This document shows positions 25,216 through 34,666 of a DNA stretch of 54,365 nt, piece after piece. The stretch's first letter is position 1. Each line of letters starts with the position of its first letter. Under the pieces are notes generated by a model. That model was given only the letters and a program-made list of their open reading frames with translations. It had not been told where the DNA came from and did no database searches. The translations under genes and the position numbers were made by a program. The stretch is from Vineibacter terrae. Lineage in GTDB: Bacteria; Pseudomonadota; Alphaproteobacteria; Reyranellales; Reyranellaceae. The stretch is taken from NCBI RefSeq assembly GCF_008039615.1, contig NZ_VDUZ01000057.1, positions 1 through 54,365 of the forward strand, read 5' to 3'.

Positions 25216-25296
25216 GTCCCTTCCCCGCTCTCCCTACGGCGCGCTGTTCAGCGGCCAGGCAACAAACGCGCAATACCCTGCTTCCACCACGGCATG

Positions 25297-25326
25297 AAGC
25301 GGCCGGGAAAAGCATCCCGGCCGCTT
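25297..25326. terminator. Strong hairpin downstream of the OmpA-family gene
   Basis: A perfect 12-bp stem AAGCGGCCGGGA / TCCCGGCCGCTT with loop AAAGCA, 26 bp after the OmpA stop. There is no U-run on either strand, so it may be a Rho-dependent or processing hairpin rather than a classic intrinsic terminator. Confidence 0.65.
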
Positions 25327-25352
25327 GCGATGAGCTTGGCTTTCGACCGAAC

Positions 25353-26261
25353 CTACTGCAGCACGATCTCTACGCGGCGGTTCTGCGGCTCGCGCACGCC
25401 ATCGGCCGTCGGAACCAGCGGCTGGCTCTCGCCACGGCCCACCACGGCGATGCCCGCGGCCGGGATGCCTTCACGCACCAGCTGGTCCTTCACTGCGTTC
25501 GCGCGACGCAGCGACAGCGCCATGTTGTAGCCATCGCTGCCCGAGCGATCGGTGTGGCCGGTGACGCCGACACGGGTGCGATTGCCCGACTTGGCCGACG
25601 CAGCAGCCTGCTTGATCGTGGCCATCGCCTGGGCCGTAAGGTTCGCACGATCGAAGTCGAAGAACACGATGAAGCTCGGGCTGGTCGCTGGCGGCGGGGA
25701 CGGCGGCGCCACGGCAGGCTGCGGCGGGCCGAACTTGTAGCCGATCGAGATCGTGCCGCCGAAGTTGTGGAGATCCTTGCCCGACAGGAACGCGTTCTGG
25801 AACTTCAGGTCCGTCCTGATGAACATGCCGTTGTCGAAGCGATAACGCCCGCCGACCAGGCCCTGCATCGCGAACTTCATGTCGAGATCGGCGGCGGATC
25901 CACCCTTGGAGATGCTGCCGTCGGCAAAACCTAGGCCAATGCCGACGTGGAATGCAAAGTTGTTCTCCGGGGCAAATTGATAGAGCAGATTCGCCATTCC
26001 GGACCACTGATCGAGATGGACATTGCGCAGCTTGTTGTAGCGGTAGGCGCCCTCGATCTCGACCATGGGGCCGACGAAATCATAGCCGACGTATCCCGTG
26101 ATGTTGAAGCCGAGCTTCTCGCCGCCGGTATTCGGAACGTCCACTCTATTGAGGCCGCCACCGGCCCCGATGTAGAAGCCAGGCGTGGCCACTTGCGCGT
26201 TCGCCGCCAACGGGGCAGCGAGCAGGGCCGCAGCGACTGCTGCGCCCAGTTTCATTCGCAT
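25353..26261 (-). CDS. Outer-membrane beta-barrel/OmpA-family protein
   Basis: A 302-residue precursor. The signal peptide is 1-22 (cleavage ANAQV). Residues 27-180 form an 8-strand OmpA-like barrel (FYIGAGGGLNRVDVP start, GYVGYDFVGPMVEIEGAYRY, final strand GGTISIGYKF). A proline linker PPQPAVAPPSPPPA follows. The C-terminal OmpA domain (FIVFFDFDRANLTAQAM, GVTGHTDRSGSDGYNMALSL and RRANAVKDQLVREG) binds peptidoglycan through the conserved TD..G.....L..RRA residues. It ties the outer membrane to the cell wall. Single-gene unit. Confidence 0.93.
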   Translation of the reverse strand: MRMKLGAAVAAALLAAPLAANAQVATPGFYIGAGGGLNRVDVPNTGGEKLGFNITGYVGYDFVGPMVEIEGAYRYNKLRNVHLDQWSGMANLLYQFAPENNFAFHVGIGLGFADGSISKGGSAADLDMKFAMQGLVGGRYRFDNGMFIRTDLKFQNAFLSGKDLHNFGGTISIGYKFGPPQPAVAPPSPPPATSPSFIVFFDFDRANLTAQAMATIKQAAASAKSGNRTRVGVTGHTDRSGSDGYNMALSLRRANAVKDQLVREGIPAAGIAVVGRGESQPLVPTADGVREPQNRRVEIVLQ

Positions 26262-27012
26262 TATCGTATCTCCCGATTTTGACTATTCCGCCGGGCAGGC
26301 GGCGGAGCAGACCTCAAGACAACTTCCTCATATCCCGGCCCGCCTGGTCACAACGCTCCAACGGAATACATCGGAAGCGCTGCGCCCGACCGGACCATGG
26401 GGTTCCCCATGCCAGCATCCTGCCGACCGCTTCGCTGCGCCCGGCAAGACGCCCGAAAGCACAACGATCCGTGCTGCTGCCTCAAGCTGCCATATGCGCT
26501 CGAGCAGAAACTATCCTGATTCCGCAAGAAACACTGGCGCTCAATACTTGCCGCTATGCGTATGACTCGTGACGCGCGGCGCTGTTTTTGCTCGACAGCC
26601 ACAAGCGCAGACGACGCCTCGATCGACCACCACGCTCATTGGAGGGCGGCTCTGGCGAGCTGTCTAAGCGCAGGCACCATGAGCACGCGGTTGGTGCGGC
26701 CAAAGAGGTTTCATAGCCCGGATCTCGCCTCCGGTGTTCTTCGTGCTGCCCTGCGGTCTGGTTGCGCGAGCATGCCGGATCTGCAACGGCCTGTTGGAAA
26801 ATCGTAGCCACGGTCACTGAACGCGTGCTGCGCCCGGTAGACGACGCCCAGGATGCTGCCCCTGCAAGCGCGGCTCTTCGTGGAGAAGGGCTGTGCGAGC
26901 GGGTGATCAGGTGTGCGTCGGCCGTCATTGATCTTTTCCGTGCAAACTGTATGCTAACGCGGTGTATTTAAATCACAATTTGCAATCTGAAATCGGTCAT
27001 GGGGGAGTTGGG
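26262..27012. other. 750-bp gap without supported gene
   Basis: Several short overlapping frames exist on both strands, none with a ribosome site, motif or good composition. The right part must hold the AraC-regulator promoter, and the left part the ompA-type promoter, but I cannot point to specific boxes. Confidence 0.5.
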
Positions 27013-27987
27013 GTGGATGCTCAGCCAGGAACCTCCGATGGGGCGCTCAGCCAGTTATGGTTCAATGACAGTGACGAGTTTGCCGCTCTGCTCGGCTACG
27101 CGGACGCCCGACTGACGCGGCTGAGCAAGGGGTCCAGCAAGACTCGGCTTGTTCTAGGGAAGATATGTGATCTGGAGTTCCGGACGACCAAAACGACAGG
27201 ATTCCATCATCTCGAAGGGAGCCTGGACGCCGGAATCGTGCACATGCATATGGACCTGGGGTCGGGCGGATCGAGGCGGCTTGGCGGCCGGGCTGTCGAA
27301 ATCAGCGATCTGGTTGTCGGAGCGGGCGGCGCGCAGTTCGATTTCCTTACCGCGGAGCAGTACGACGGCGTGGACTTCAGGCTTCCGGAAACGCTCGTCG
27401 CAGCGGCGCTGGACCTTCGAGAACCCATATCGGCGGAGCTGTTCCGGGGGACCACCTTGCACGTTGTCACGAACTGCGATCGCTGGATCACAAGAGTCCG
27501 CGGATTGACGGAGGCGCTGATCGCGTCGTGCACGCAACCGGCCGGATCGCGTGCCCACGAGCACGCTCATGCGGGCATCAGCGATGCTCTCGTCGCGATG
27601 CTCCTGCTGCCGTGGAAGCGGTCGGACACCGTGGCTTTCCGTTCGCTGTACTATCAGCGCCTCCCCATCGTGCGCAGGGTGACGGAGTTCATGCATGCGA
27701 ATCTGGGCGAGCCGCTGATGACGCATGACCTGTGCCGCGCGGGCCGTGCCAGCGAGCGGGCCGTGGAGTATGCCTTCCGCGATGTCTGCGGCATCGGGCC
27801 CAAGCAGTACCTGAAGATGCTTCGCCTCAATCGCGTGCGCCGCGACCTCAAGGCGCTGCCCGCCGACGTCGCGAGCGTGACCCAGATAGCGCACCAGTAT
27901 GGCTTCTGGCACATGGGCCATTTCTCCAAGGACTATCGCCAGCTCTTCGGCGAAACACCCCGCCAGACACGCAACCGGCGGACCTGA
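27013..27987 (+). CDS. AraC-family transcriptional regulator
   Basis: A 324-residue regulator. The N-terminal part (about 1-190) is a cupin-like sensory domain of the AraC-binding-like type (ITRVRGLTEALI helix near its end). The C-terminal 100 residues form the two-HTH AraC domain: EFMHANLGEPLMTHDLCRAG, FRDVCGIGPKQYLKMLRLNR and IAHQYGFWHMGHFSKDYRQL, then FGETPRQT. GTG 27013 is chosen because GGGGGAG stands 5 nt upstream; GTG 26962 is the longer alternative. It converges on the cytochrome cluster. A degraded copy of the same C-terminal domain lies at 39835-40000. Confidence 0.9.
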   Translation: MDAQPGTSDGALSQLWFNDSDEFAALLGYADARLTRLSKGSSKTRLVLGKICDLEFRTTKTTGFHHLEGSLDAGIVHMHMDLGSGGSRRLGGRAVEISDLVVGAGGAQFDFLTAEQYDGVDFRLPETLVAAALDLREPISAELFRGTTLHVVTNCDRWITRVRGLTEALIASCTQPAGSRAHEHAHAGISDALVAMLLLPWKRSDTVAFRSLYYQRLPIVRRVTEFMHANLGEPLMTHDLCRAGRASERAVEYAFRDVCGIGPKQYLKMLRLNRVRRDLKALPADVASVTQIAHQYGFWHMGHFSKDYRQLFGETPRQTRNRRT

Positions 27988-28067
27988 AGGGAGGACACAG
28001 GGGACCTGGTGGCGTCGAGCTTACTGCACGGCAATGTTGGGCTCCGCACCGGTCCGGGTCCTCATCC

Positions 28068-30500
28068 TCATCGCTCGAGCTCACGCACAAGTCGGCTCAC
28101 GCCGGGATCATCAGGCAAGACCTCCAGGAGGAGCCGGGCATAGCGAAGGGCGTCGCCGACCGCGCCCTGTTCCCGGGCAAGCGAGACAAGCGCGCCGAGG
28201 ATATCCGGATCATAAGGATGGCGGGCGTCCGCGTCCGTCAGGATGGCCATGGCCTCCTGGCGCCGCCCCGCCGAATGCAGCGCGATGGCGTAGACATAGG
28301 CGTGGCGCGGGTTGTCGGGGGCGGACGCTGCCGCCTCGCCAAGCTCACGCAGGGCACCGGGAAGGTCATTGGCACGCACGAGCCGCAACCCCAGCGCATG
28401 ATGCAGCTCGGCCGACTGCGGCAGCAGCTCGAGGCCGCGGCGCAGCACCTTCTCCCCTTCGATGTCGGTCCCTTCCTGGCGGTGCAGATCGGCGAGATTG
28501 ACGTACGCGCCGACAAATTTCGAATCCAGCGCCAGCGCCTGCCTGTAGGCCTGGAACGCTTCAAAGAGCCTGCCTTGCCGCACAAGCAGATTGCCGAGCG
28601 TGACGTTGGCCGCAGGCCAGTCCAGATTCTCCTTCAGGGACGCGATATAGGCGTTCGTGACGGTATCGCGGATCGCGCGCTGTGCCGGCGGAAGCTGCCC
28701 GTCCGGAATATCGGCAAGCAGACGCGCCGCCTCGAAGCGCACCCCCTGCACGCCATCGCCCAGCAGCGCGGTCGCCGCCTCGAGCCGGATGGCGGCAGGA
28801 AACGGCTCGACAAGGCCGAGCGCCGCGATCCGCACGAGCGGGTCGGGATCGCGCAGCAGGGCCCGCGCCAGCGGCAGCAGGGCAGGCCGCATATGCGGCT
28901 GCGCGATCGTCGCGGCAGTGGCGCGCACGACCGGCGCGTAGGCGGGGTCGCGCGCCAGCTCGAGCAGTGATGGCAGGGCACGCGCGCCCTGCGTCAGGCC
29001 TGCGTGCACCGCAAGCCCGTGCTGGGGCCGCTTGCGCCACCCGGAGCCGTACCAGCCGTCCATCGCAGAAGCCGCCCATCCCGCATCGCGGGTGGTGTGG
29101 CATGTGGTGCAGGCATTCGGCGCGTCGATGGCGCCTGACACGTCCGGCCGCGGGATGCGAAAGCCGTGGTCGCGACGGGCGTCGATGATCATGTATGTCT
29201 GCGCCGGCATGTGGCAATCGACGCAAGCGGTGCCCTTGCCCGAGGCCGAATGGAAGTGGTGGCGCGGCGTATCGAACGCCGCCGGATCATGACACCGGCC
29301 GCAGACCGCGTTGCCTTCGGCGCGGAGCTTCAGGGCGTGCGGCTCGTGGCAGTCCATGCAGGTGACGCCCTGCCGGAACATGCGGCTCTGCAGGAACGAG
29401 CCCCACGTATATACTTCATCCCTCTGCTGACCGTCGGCATGGTAGCCGGGCGGAACCAACATGGCCAGGCGATGCGTCTCTTCCAGCGGCGCACCAGCCG
29501 GCACACCATCCGCCAATGTCGAGCGGCGCGCATGGCAGGCGGCACAGACATTCATCAGCGCCGCGTCCGGCGGCGCGTCCCGCCGGGCGATCGGGCCGCC
29601 CTGTTCGGCAAACCGCCAGGCTACGTCCCAGCGGCTCTGCAGGTGCACGGCGAGCCCCTTGTCAGCCGGCTCCTGGCCCCGGCGTGACGACTGCGCGGCC
29701 CATGTGACATGTCGCGAGCCGGGGCCGTGGCAGGCCTCGCAGGCGACGTTGATCTCGCTGAACGTGGTCCGATAGATCCGCGCCTCGGCGTCGTAGCCCT
29801 TCCGCAGGTTGGTGCTGTGGCACTCGGCGCATTGCAGGTTCCAGTTCTGGTAGAGACCCGTCCAATGCAGCGGGTCGTCATGTGCGATCTCTTCGTCGGG
29901 GATAAGGTGGAACCAGCGCTGCCCGCCTTCAACCTTCGGGCGGCTGTCCCAGGCTATGCTGAGGGCCTGCAAGCGGCCGCCGGGAAAGGCGATGAGGTAC
30001 TGCTGCAGGGGATACACCCCGAAAGTGTACGCTATCTCGAAATCGGTCAGCGCACCGTCGGCTCCCTCCGTGTGGACAAAGTACCTTCCGTTACGGCTGT
30101 AGAATGTTGACTCGATTCCGTAGTGAACAAACCTGGCGTTGTTGAAGTCGCCCACAACGGTGCGGCCATCGGCCTTCTGCATAGCCCTGTCGTGATGCGA
30201 GCCGGTCCACGCCTTGAGCTGATCCTGGTGGCACTGACCGCATGCGGCGGCTCCGACATATGTCGGCGGCCTGCTCGCCACAGCGCTGGAGGGCGTCTCG
30301 GATGGCGACCGGGGAGCAAGGAGGTAGTAACCGGCGAGCACGATCGCTGCCACGGCCAGCATTGCCGTGAAAAGCCCGACTGCTGCCGGTCTTCGCAGCA
30401 GCCCCGCCCGTACAGCCGGCCTGTCGGGCGACGCCGTCACGGATGCCTCGTGCCGATGTCTTCCCCTTCTACCGGTCACTCTCCGGCGGCGACGGCTCAT
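28068..30500 (-). CDS. Eight-heme c-type cytochrome with C-terminal TPR repeats
   Basis: An 810-residue membrane-anchored exported protein. The N-terminal transmembrane helix (about 41-62) is followed by eight CxxCH heme motifs: CGQCH (87-91), CAECH, CEACH, CAACH, CMDCH, CGRCH, CVDCH and CTTCH. The middle is HEAT-like (PLVRIAALGLVEPFPAAIRL). The C-terminal 200 residues are TPRs (FEAFQAYRQALALDSKFVGA, NLADLHRQEGTDIEG and so on). Such multiheme/TPR proteins resemble nitrite- or hydroxylamine-type electron carriers, but no catalytic heme motif (CxxCK) is present, so an electron-transfer or assembly role is likelier. It is last in a four-gene cluster, 60 bp after the sulfatase gene. Confidence 0.88.
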   Translation of the reverse strand: MSRRRRRVTGRRGRHRHEASVTASPDRPAVRAGLLRRPAAVGLFTAMLAVAAIVLAGYYLLAPRSPSETPSSAVASRPPTYVGAAACGQCHQDQLKAWTGSHHDRAMQKADGRTVVGDFNNARFVHYGIESTFYSRNGRYFVHTEGADGALTDFEIAYTFGVYPLQQYLIAFPGGRLQALSIAWDSRPKVEGGQRWFHLIPDEEIAHDDPLHWTGLYQNWNLQCAECHSTNLRKGYDAEARIYRTTFSEINVACEACHGPGSRHVTWAAQSSRRGQEPADKGLAVHLQSRWDVAWRFAEQGGPIARRDAPPDAALMNVCAACHARRSTLADGVPAGAPLEETHRLAMLVPPGYHADGQQRDEVYTWGSFLQSRMFRQGVTCMDCHEPHALKLRAEGNAVCGRCHDPAAFDTPRHHFHSASGKGTACVDCHMPAQTYMIIDARRDHGFRIPRPDVSGAIDAPNACTTCHTTRDAGWAASAMDGWYGSGWRKRPQHGLAVHAGLTQGARALPSLLELARDPAYAPVVRATAATIAQPHMRPALLPLARALLRDPDPLVRIAALGLVEPFPAAIRLEAATALLGDGVQGVRFEAARLLADIPDGQLPPAQRAIRDTVTNAYIASLKENLDWPAANVTLGNLLVRQGRLFEAFQAYRQALALDSKFVGAYVNLADLHRQEGTDIEGEKVLRRGLELLPQSAELHHALGLRLVRANDLPGALRELGEAAASAPDNPRHAYVYAIALHSAGRRQEAMAILTDADARHPYDPDILGALVSLAREQGAVGDALRYARLLLEVLPDDPGVSRLVRELER

Positions 30501-30560
30501 CCCCGGTCACTCGACGCGATGCAGGCGCGGCCACGGCCGCGCCTGCCAACTGCAGCAAGC

Positions 30561-32915
30561 CTAGTGAAGGTACTTGATGTGCACCCTGTCAATTCGGCCA
30601 TTGAACTTGAATGGTGCGCGGTCGAAGTAGGCAAGCGATACCGGCGAATAGCTGTCGATGCCGACATCGAAAGCATCGTTGGCGGTGAAGGCCAACGCTG
30701 CGGTTCTCGGCACACGTCCCTTCGCCATCTCGATGCCATTGACACGGACCGCAATGTCGGCGGCGCCGCGCGGCGCGGCAATTCGCGTTTCGACCTCGAT
30801 CTTCACCTTGCCGAGCGGCAGAGGGGCGGCGCTTTCGAGGCGCGTACGCTCGATCTCGAACAGGTTGTACTCGAAGCTCAGCTTGCCCTTGTCCACCCAC
30901 AGGGACAAGCCGCCGGAGAACGCGCCCAACGCGTAGAGGACCCCCGCCGAGTCGGGTTTCAGCTCGGCCTCGATGACGACCAGGTTGCTGCGCGCGCCGA
31001 CTTTCGGGCCGGCGAACTCGGGAATGCCGACCACGTCCTGCGTGTACTCGAACTCGGTTGCCGGGTTTTGCGGGGCCGATTGCGGACTCCAGACGACCGA
31101 CCATAGACCGCCGCCGACGGGGTAGACGAGATTGGCTTCCGCCTCCTTGTCGAACAGCGCCTTCATTCTGGCCAGCCTTTCGGCATTCCTGCCGGAAAGA
31201 TCGACAGCCTGCGAGAAGTCAGATCCGAGGTCGTACAGCAGCCATGTGTCCTTGTCGGGCGACCACGTGGCAATGCCGGGAGGCACCCCGGGAACCCAGG
31301 GGATGCGCGGCCCCCAGACCGCCGCGAACCACCCCTCGGCGTAGATGCCGCGATCGCCCATCACCTCGAAGTATTGGGCCCCCTTCCGACCCGGGACCCT
31401 CGCGTCGGCAAAGGTGTATTTCATGCTGACGCCGTCCATCGGCTGCTGCGTGACCCCGTCGACCTTGCCGGGTGCCTTGATGCCGATGACATCGTACAGC
31501 GTCGGTACGATGTCGTTGACGTGATGGAACTGGGTACGCGGCGTCTTGTCGGCCTTGATCGACCGTGGCCATGAGATCGCAAGCGGTGTGCGGGTGCCGC
31601 CGAAATGCGAGGCATTGAGCTTGGTGCCCTGGAAAGGCGTGGAGCCCGCCCAGGCCCAGCCCGCGTGATACATGTTGTCGGTCTTGTTGCTGCCCAGCAC
31701 ATCCAGGCCCCCGAGCTCGTTGAGGGCCCGTATGTGGTCCTTGATCTCGGAGGGAATCCCGTTCTGCGCGAGCAGCTCGCTGATGGTGCCGTGCTGACCT
31801 TCGGCGCTCGAGCCGTTGTCGCCCCAGATGTAGATGATCAGCGTGTTGTCCCGCAGGCCAAGGCGTTCGAGCTCGTCGACGAGCATGCCGGCCTGCGTGT
31901 CGGCGTGCTCGGTGAAGCCGGCAAACACCTCCATCAACCGACGGTGAAACGGCTTCTCATCCTCGGGAATGCTGTTCCAGGCAGCCAGGGTGGCGGGACG
32001 CGGTGTCAGCCTGGTGTCCCCAGGGATCCACCCGAGCTGCTTCTGGTGGGCGAAGATCTTCTCGCGCTCGACGTCCCAGCCGGCGTCGAACTTGCCTTTG
32101 TACTTGTCGGCCCATTCCTTGAAGATATGGTGCGGCCCGTGGGAGGCGCCCGGCGCCCAGTACATCAGGAACGGCTTGTCCGGGTAGACCGCCTTGTGCC
32201 GCCGCAGCCAGCTCACCGCCTTGTCCGTCATGTCGTTGGTGAAATGATAGCCCTCGCGGTGCGGCGCCGGCAGGCGAATCGTGTTCTCCACCACGGCCGG
32301 CTCCCATTGCGAGGACTCACCTGCCAGAAAGCCATAGAAGTAGTCGAAGCCGACCAGGCGGCCGGTCGGCCAGCGATCGAACGGTCCCTGGCTGGTGGTC
32401 TGCTCGGCCGGCGTGTTGTGCCACTTGCCGAAAGCGGCGGTCTCGTAGCCATAGTACCCGAGCACCTTGGCGAGTGACGCCGTGGTCGCTGGCCAATGAC
32501 CGGTATAGCCGTCCCAGTCGTTCGCGAGCTCCGCGATCTGGCCGAAGCCGACGCGATGATGGTTGCGTCCGGTCAACAGGGCGGCGCGGGTCGGGGAGCA
32601 CATCGCCGCATTGTGGAAGCTGTTGTAGGAGATGCCGCTGTTCGCGATGCGCGAAAGAGTGGGCGTGTGAATGGGCCCGCCGTAGGTCTCGGGCAGCGCC
32701 GGGCCAACGTCGTCAAGCATGATGATCAGCACGTTCGGTGCGTCGGCCGGCAGCCGGTCAACCGGCTTCGCGGGCGCATAGACCGACTGTGCGATCGTCG
32801 GCCCGGCCTTGCTGCCTGACGGCACGGGTGGAAACGGAAGACTGTCCTGGGCCGATGTGACGGCCGGCAGCAGCAGGCAGGTCAGGGCGCAAATGGCTGA
32901 TCTGATTGGCTTCAT
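30561..32915 (-). CDS. Exported sulfatase (formylglycine type, arylsulfatase family)
   Basis: A 784-residue precursor with a signal peptide (MKPIRSAICALTCLLLPAVT, cleavage after SAQ). It hydrolyses sulfate esters. The metal-binding DD is in IIMLDDVGPALPE (68-69). The modification site is C106 in MCSPTRAALLTGR, which FGE-type enzymes would convert to formylglycine; no FGE or anSME gene is in the window. Other family blocks are TAAFGKWHNTP, LMYWAPGASHGPHH, YIWGDNGSSAEGQHG and HVNDIVPTLYDVIG. The C-terminal 160 residues form a beta-sandwich (LWVDKGKLSFEYNLFE). ATG 32915 fits the signal peptide better than 32969. Confidence 0.92.
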   Translation of the reverse strand: MKPIRSAICALTCLLLPAVTSAQDSLPFPPVPSGSKAGPTIAQSVYAPAKPVDRLPADAPNVLIIMLDDVGPALPETYGGPIHTPTLSRIANSGISYNSFHNAAMCSPTRAALLTGRNHHRVGFGQIAELANDWDGYTGHWPATTASLAKVLGYYGYETAAFGKWHNTPAEQTTSQGPFDRWPTGRLVGFDYFYGFLAGESSQWEPAVVENTIRLPAPHREGYHFTNDMTDKAVSWLRRHKAVYPDKPFLMYWAPGASHGPHHIFKEWADKYKGKFDAGWDVEREKIFAHQKQLGWIPGDTRLTPRPATLAAWNSIPEDEKPFHRRLMEVFAGFTEHADTQAGMLVDELERLGLRDNTLIIYIWGDNGSSAEGQHGTISELLAQNGIPSEIKDHIRALNELGGLDVLGSNKTDNMYHAGWAWAGSTPFQGTKLNASHFGGTRTPLAISWPRSIKADKTPRTQFHHVNDIVPTLYDVIGIKAPGKVDGVTQQPMDGVSMKYTFADARVPGRKGAQYFEVMGDRGIYAEGWFAAVWGPRIPWVPGVPPGIATWSPDKDTWLLYDLGSDFSQAVDLSGRNAERLARMKALFDKEAEANLVYPVGGGLWSVVWSPQSAPQNPATEFEYTQDVVGIPEFAGPKVGARSNLVVIEAELKPDSAGVLYALGAFSGGLSLWVDKGKLSFEYNLFEIERTRLESAAPLPLGKVKIEVETRIAAPRGAADIAVRVNGIEMAKGRVPRTAALAFTANDAFDVGIDSYSPVSLAYFDRAPFKFNGRIDRVHIKYLH

Positions 32916-32995
32916 TGGTCCCACCACTGTTGGCTCTGTCCGGTCGATTGCGTTCAAGGGCAAGGGCAAGGCCTCGCCCTTGCAACCTCATGGCA

Positions 32996-33772
32996 TCAGA
33001 AGCGGAACGTGGCGCCGACCATCGGCCCCGTTATGCCGACCTTGATGTCGTCGCGCTTGACCTCGATGTGTCGCCAACCCGCGCGCAGCTCGATCCAGTC
33101 CGCGGCGCGATAGTTCACGGTCCCCAGCAGCTGCCAGGTGAGCTCGGAGCTGCTGATGTCGAACGCTCCCATGTCGAAATAGCCGGTTACGCTCCAGCGT
33201 TCGGAGAGAGACAGATTGGCTCGGACAGCCACGATCGGGTCGGCGAATGTCTTGTCGAACTTTGTCGAGGTCGCGGGCAGCAGGCCCGCATTCAGCCTGG
33301 CTTTCGATGACACCGACCACAGGCGGAATCCGGCCCCGACATCGACCTTGATATCCGAACCGTCGGCCACGCGATAGAACCCGGCGACCTCCACCATCAG
33401 GGTCGACATCTCGGATTTGCCGTCGTTGAAAAGCAGGTTCCGGGTGTCGATCCGGGCCGCCACCGGCAGATACAACAGATCGCCGATCAGACCGAAGCGC
33501 CCGTTCCTGACTTCGCCGCCGATGACGACCGGGACGCCGTCGAGGTTCTCGATGATATCGCTGAACTTCACATCCACGTCATGCGAACTGGCAGCGCGCG
33601 ACGGCGACACCTTGGCGTTGATCCCCGTCGCCCAGAGATAGGGCGTGACTGAGAACTCCCACGGTGCTTCCTGCGCTGCCAACGGCGACGGCAAGGCCGC
33701 ACCCGCCCACGCGAATCCGACCAATCCGACGATCGCATTGGCCACGATCCGCTGCCTGCCGATGATTGTCAC
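32996..33772 (-). CDS. Outer-membrane beta-barrel protein
   Basis: A 258-residue precursor. GTG 33772 is chosen for its GGGGGAACAG upstream and a clean signal peptide (TIIGRQRIVANAIVGLVGFA, cleavage near PLAAQEA); ATG 33832 would prepend 20 residues with no signal character. The mature protein has alternating strands (WEFSVTPYLWATGINAKVSP, FGLIGDLLYLPVAARI, ELRAGWRHIEVKRDDIKV) and ends GPMVGATFRF, with the terminal Phe used by the BAM machinery. The family is an uncharacterised OmpW/OmpA-like barrel. It precedes the sulfatase by 80 bp and may form the outer-membrane path for its substrate. Confidence 0.75.
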   Translation of the reverse strand: MTIIGRQRIVANAIVGLVGFAWAGAALPSPLAAQEAPWEFSVTPYLWATGINAKVSPSRAASSHDVDVKFSDIIENLDGVPVVIGGEVRNGRFGLIGDLLYLPVAARIDTRNLLFNDGKSEMSTLMVEVAGFYRVADGSDIKVDVGAGFRLWSVSSKARLNAGLLPATSTKFDKTFADPIVAVRANLSLSERWSVTGYFDMGAFDISSSELTWQLLGTVNYRAADWIELRAGWRHIEVKRDDIKVGITGPMVGATFRF

Positions 33773-33855
33773 CTGTTCCCCCAACGTTATCTGGCGTGCA
33801 GAGAGCAAACCAAAGGACGCTTTCAGCTTCATGTCACATCAAGCCCGAATGCGGC

Positions 33856-34248
33856 CTAGCAGGCATCCCTCCTCGCCAATGTGAGATCCCACTTCCTGCC
33901 CAGCCGATGGTTGGAGAATGTGCCGTGCAGTTCCCCGCCCCTCAGCGCCAAGTCGAGACTCACGGTCCAGTCGACGACAATCTTGAGAGTCCCCGCGGTG
34001 ATGTTTCCTTGAATGGAGACCCCGACCGGGTCCGGTCCCCTCCAGGCATAGGTTCCGAACGCAACACCGTCGTTTACCGTAGCAATTGCCAGCTCGATCG
34101 ATCCCGAGTCGAGGTGGTGAAGTGTTCCGCTGCACCAGAGCCCAACAAAGCGGGATGCGTCGGCAGGCTGAGCGGACGCGCCGCCAATACAGCCCGCCGC
34201 GATCGAAAGGCCCACGACGATTCCCTTGATTGTACACCCCATCGACAT
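33856..34248 (-). CDS. Small exported hypothetical protein
   Basis: A 130-residue precursor (start MSMGCTIKGIVVGLSIAAGC; cleavage near GGASAQPAD). The mature part is beta-rich (FVGLWCSGTLHHLDSGSIEL, VAFGTYAWRGPDPVGVSIQG) and ends KWDLTLARRDAC, with a possible disulfide between the two cysteines. ATG 34248 and 34242 are both possible; the frame continues upstream to 34359 without signal character. It is the first gene of the minus-strand cluster with barrel, sulfatase and cytochrome. No family is recognised. Confidence 0.6.
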   Translation of the reverse strand: MSMGCTIKGIVVGLSIAAGCIGGASAQPADASRFVGLWCSGTLHHLDSGSIELAIATVNDGVAFGTYAWRGPDPVGVSIQGNITAGTLKIVVDWTVSLDLALRGGELHGTFSNHRLGRKWDLTLARRDAC

Positions 34249-34666
34249 CCGGGTTCGCAAATGCGGCGCGTCGACGTCGCTCACCACGGCCTGCGGTTGA
34301 ACGGCTTCGCCCCCTCGACGAACTCCGCCGGCTGCCCGATCTCGGTTGACGACAAGCATGAACGCGCCTCATCGCCTGCCCTCAGTGCGACTGAGTCGGC
34401 CCCATCGTAGCTGTGCCCTCTTGATGAGTCGGCGTTCGCAGCCTCCAAACGTGCGAGGGCCACGGTTTGTAGCGTCCTGCGCGCGGGATCATCTATCCCG
34501 TTTCCGCAAGTTCTGAACTCGAACGACCTCGCGCCCGCTCTGAGCGGGCCCAAGGATTGCCTGCGATGCATGCTCTGCGCCCTCAAGATGTACAGCAGCA
34601 ATGACAAGCATATCCTCCAATTGACTACGATGATGCTCGTCGGCAATAAGAGTTTAAGGGGGTGAC
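34249..34666. other. Intergenic stretch between divergent clusters
   Basis: It holds the divergent promoters of the sulfatase cluster and the patatin genes. I see no gene and no clear operator. The 30 bases before the patatin start are A/T-richer (GGCAATAAGAGTTTAAGG). Confidence 0.45.

Noticed and set aside
26554-26928. 124-codon minus frame between OmpA and AraC genes
   Set aside because: Ser/Arg/Ala-rich with no motif, no ribosome site and overlapping equally open frames on the other strand.
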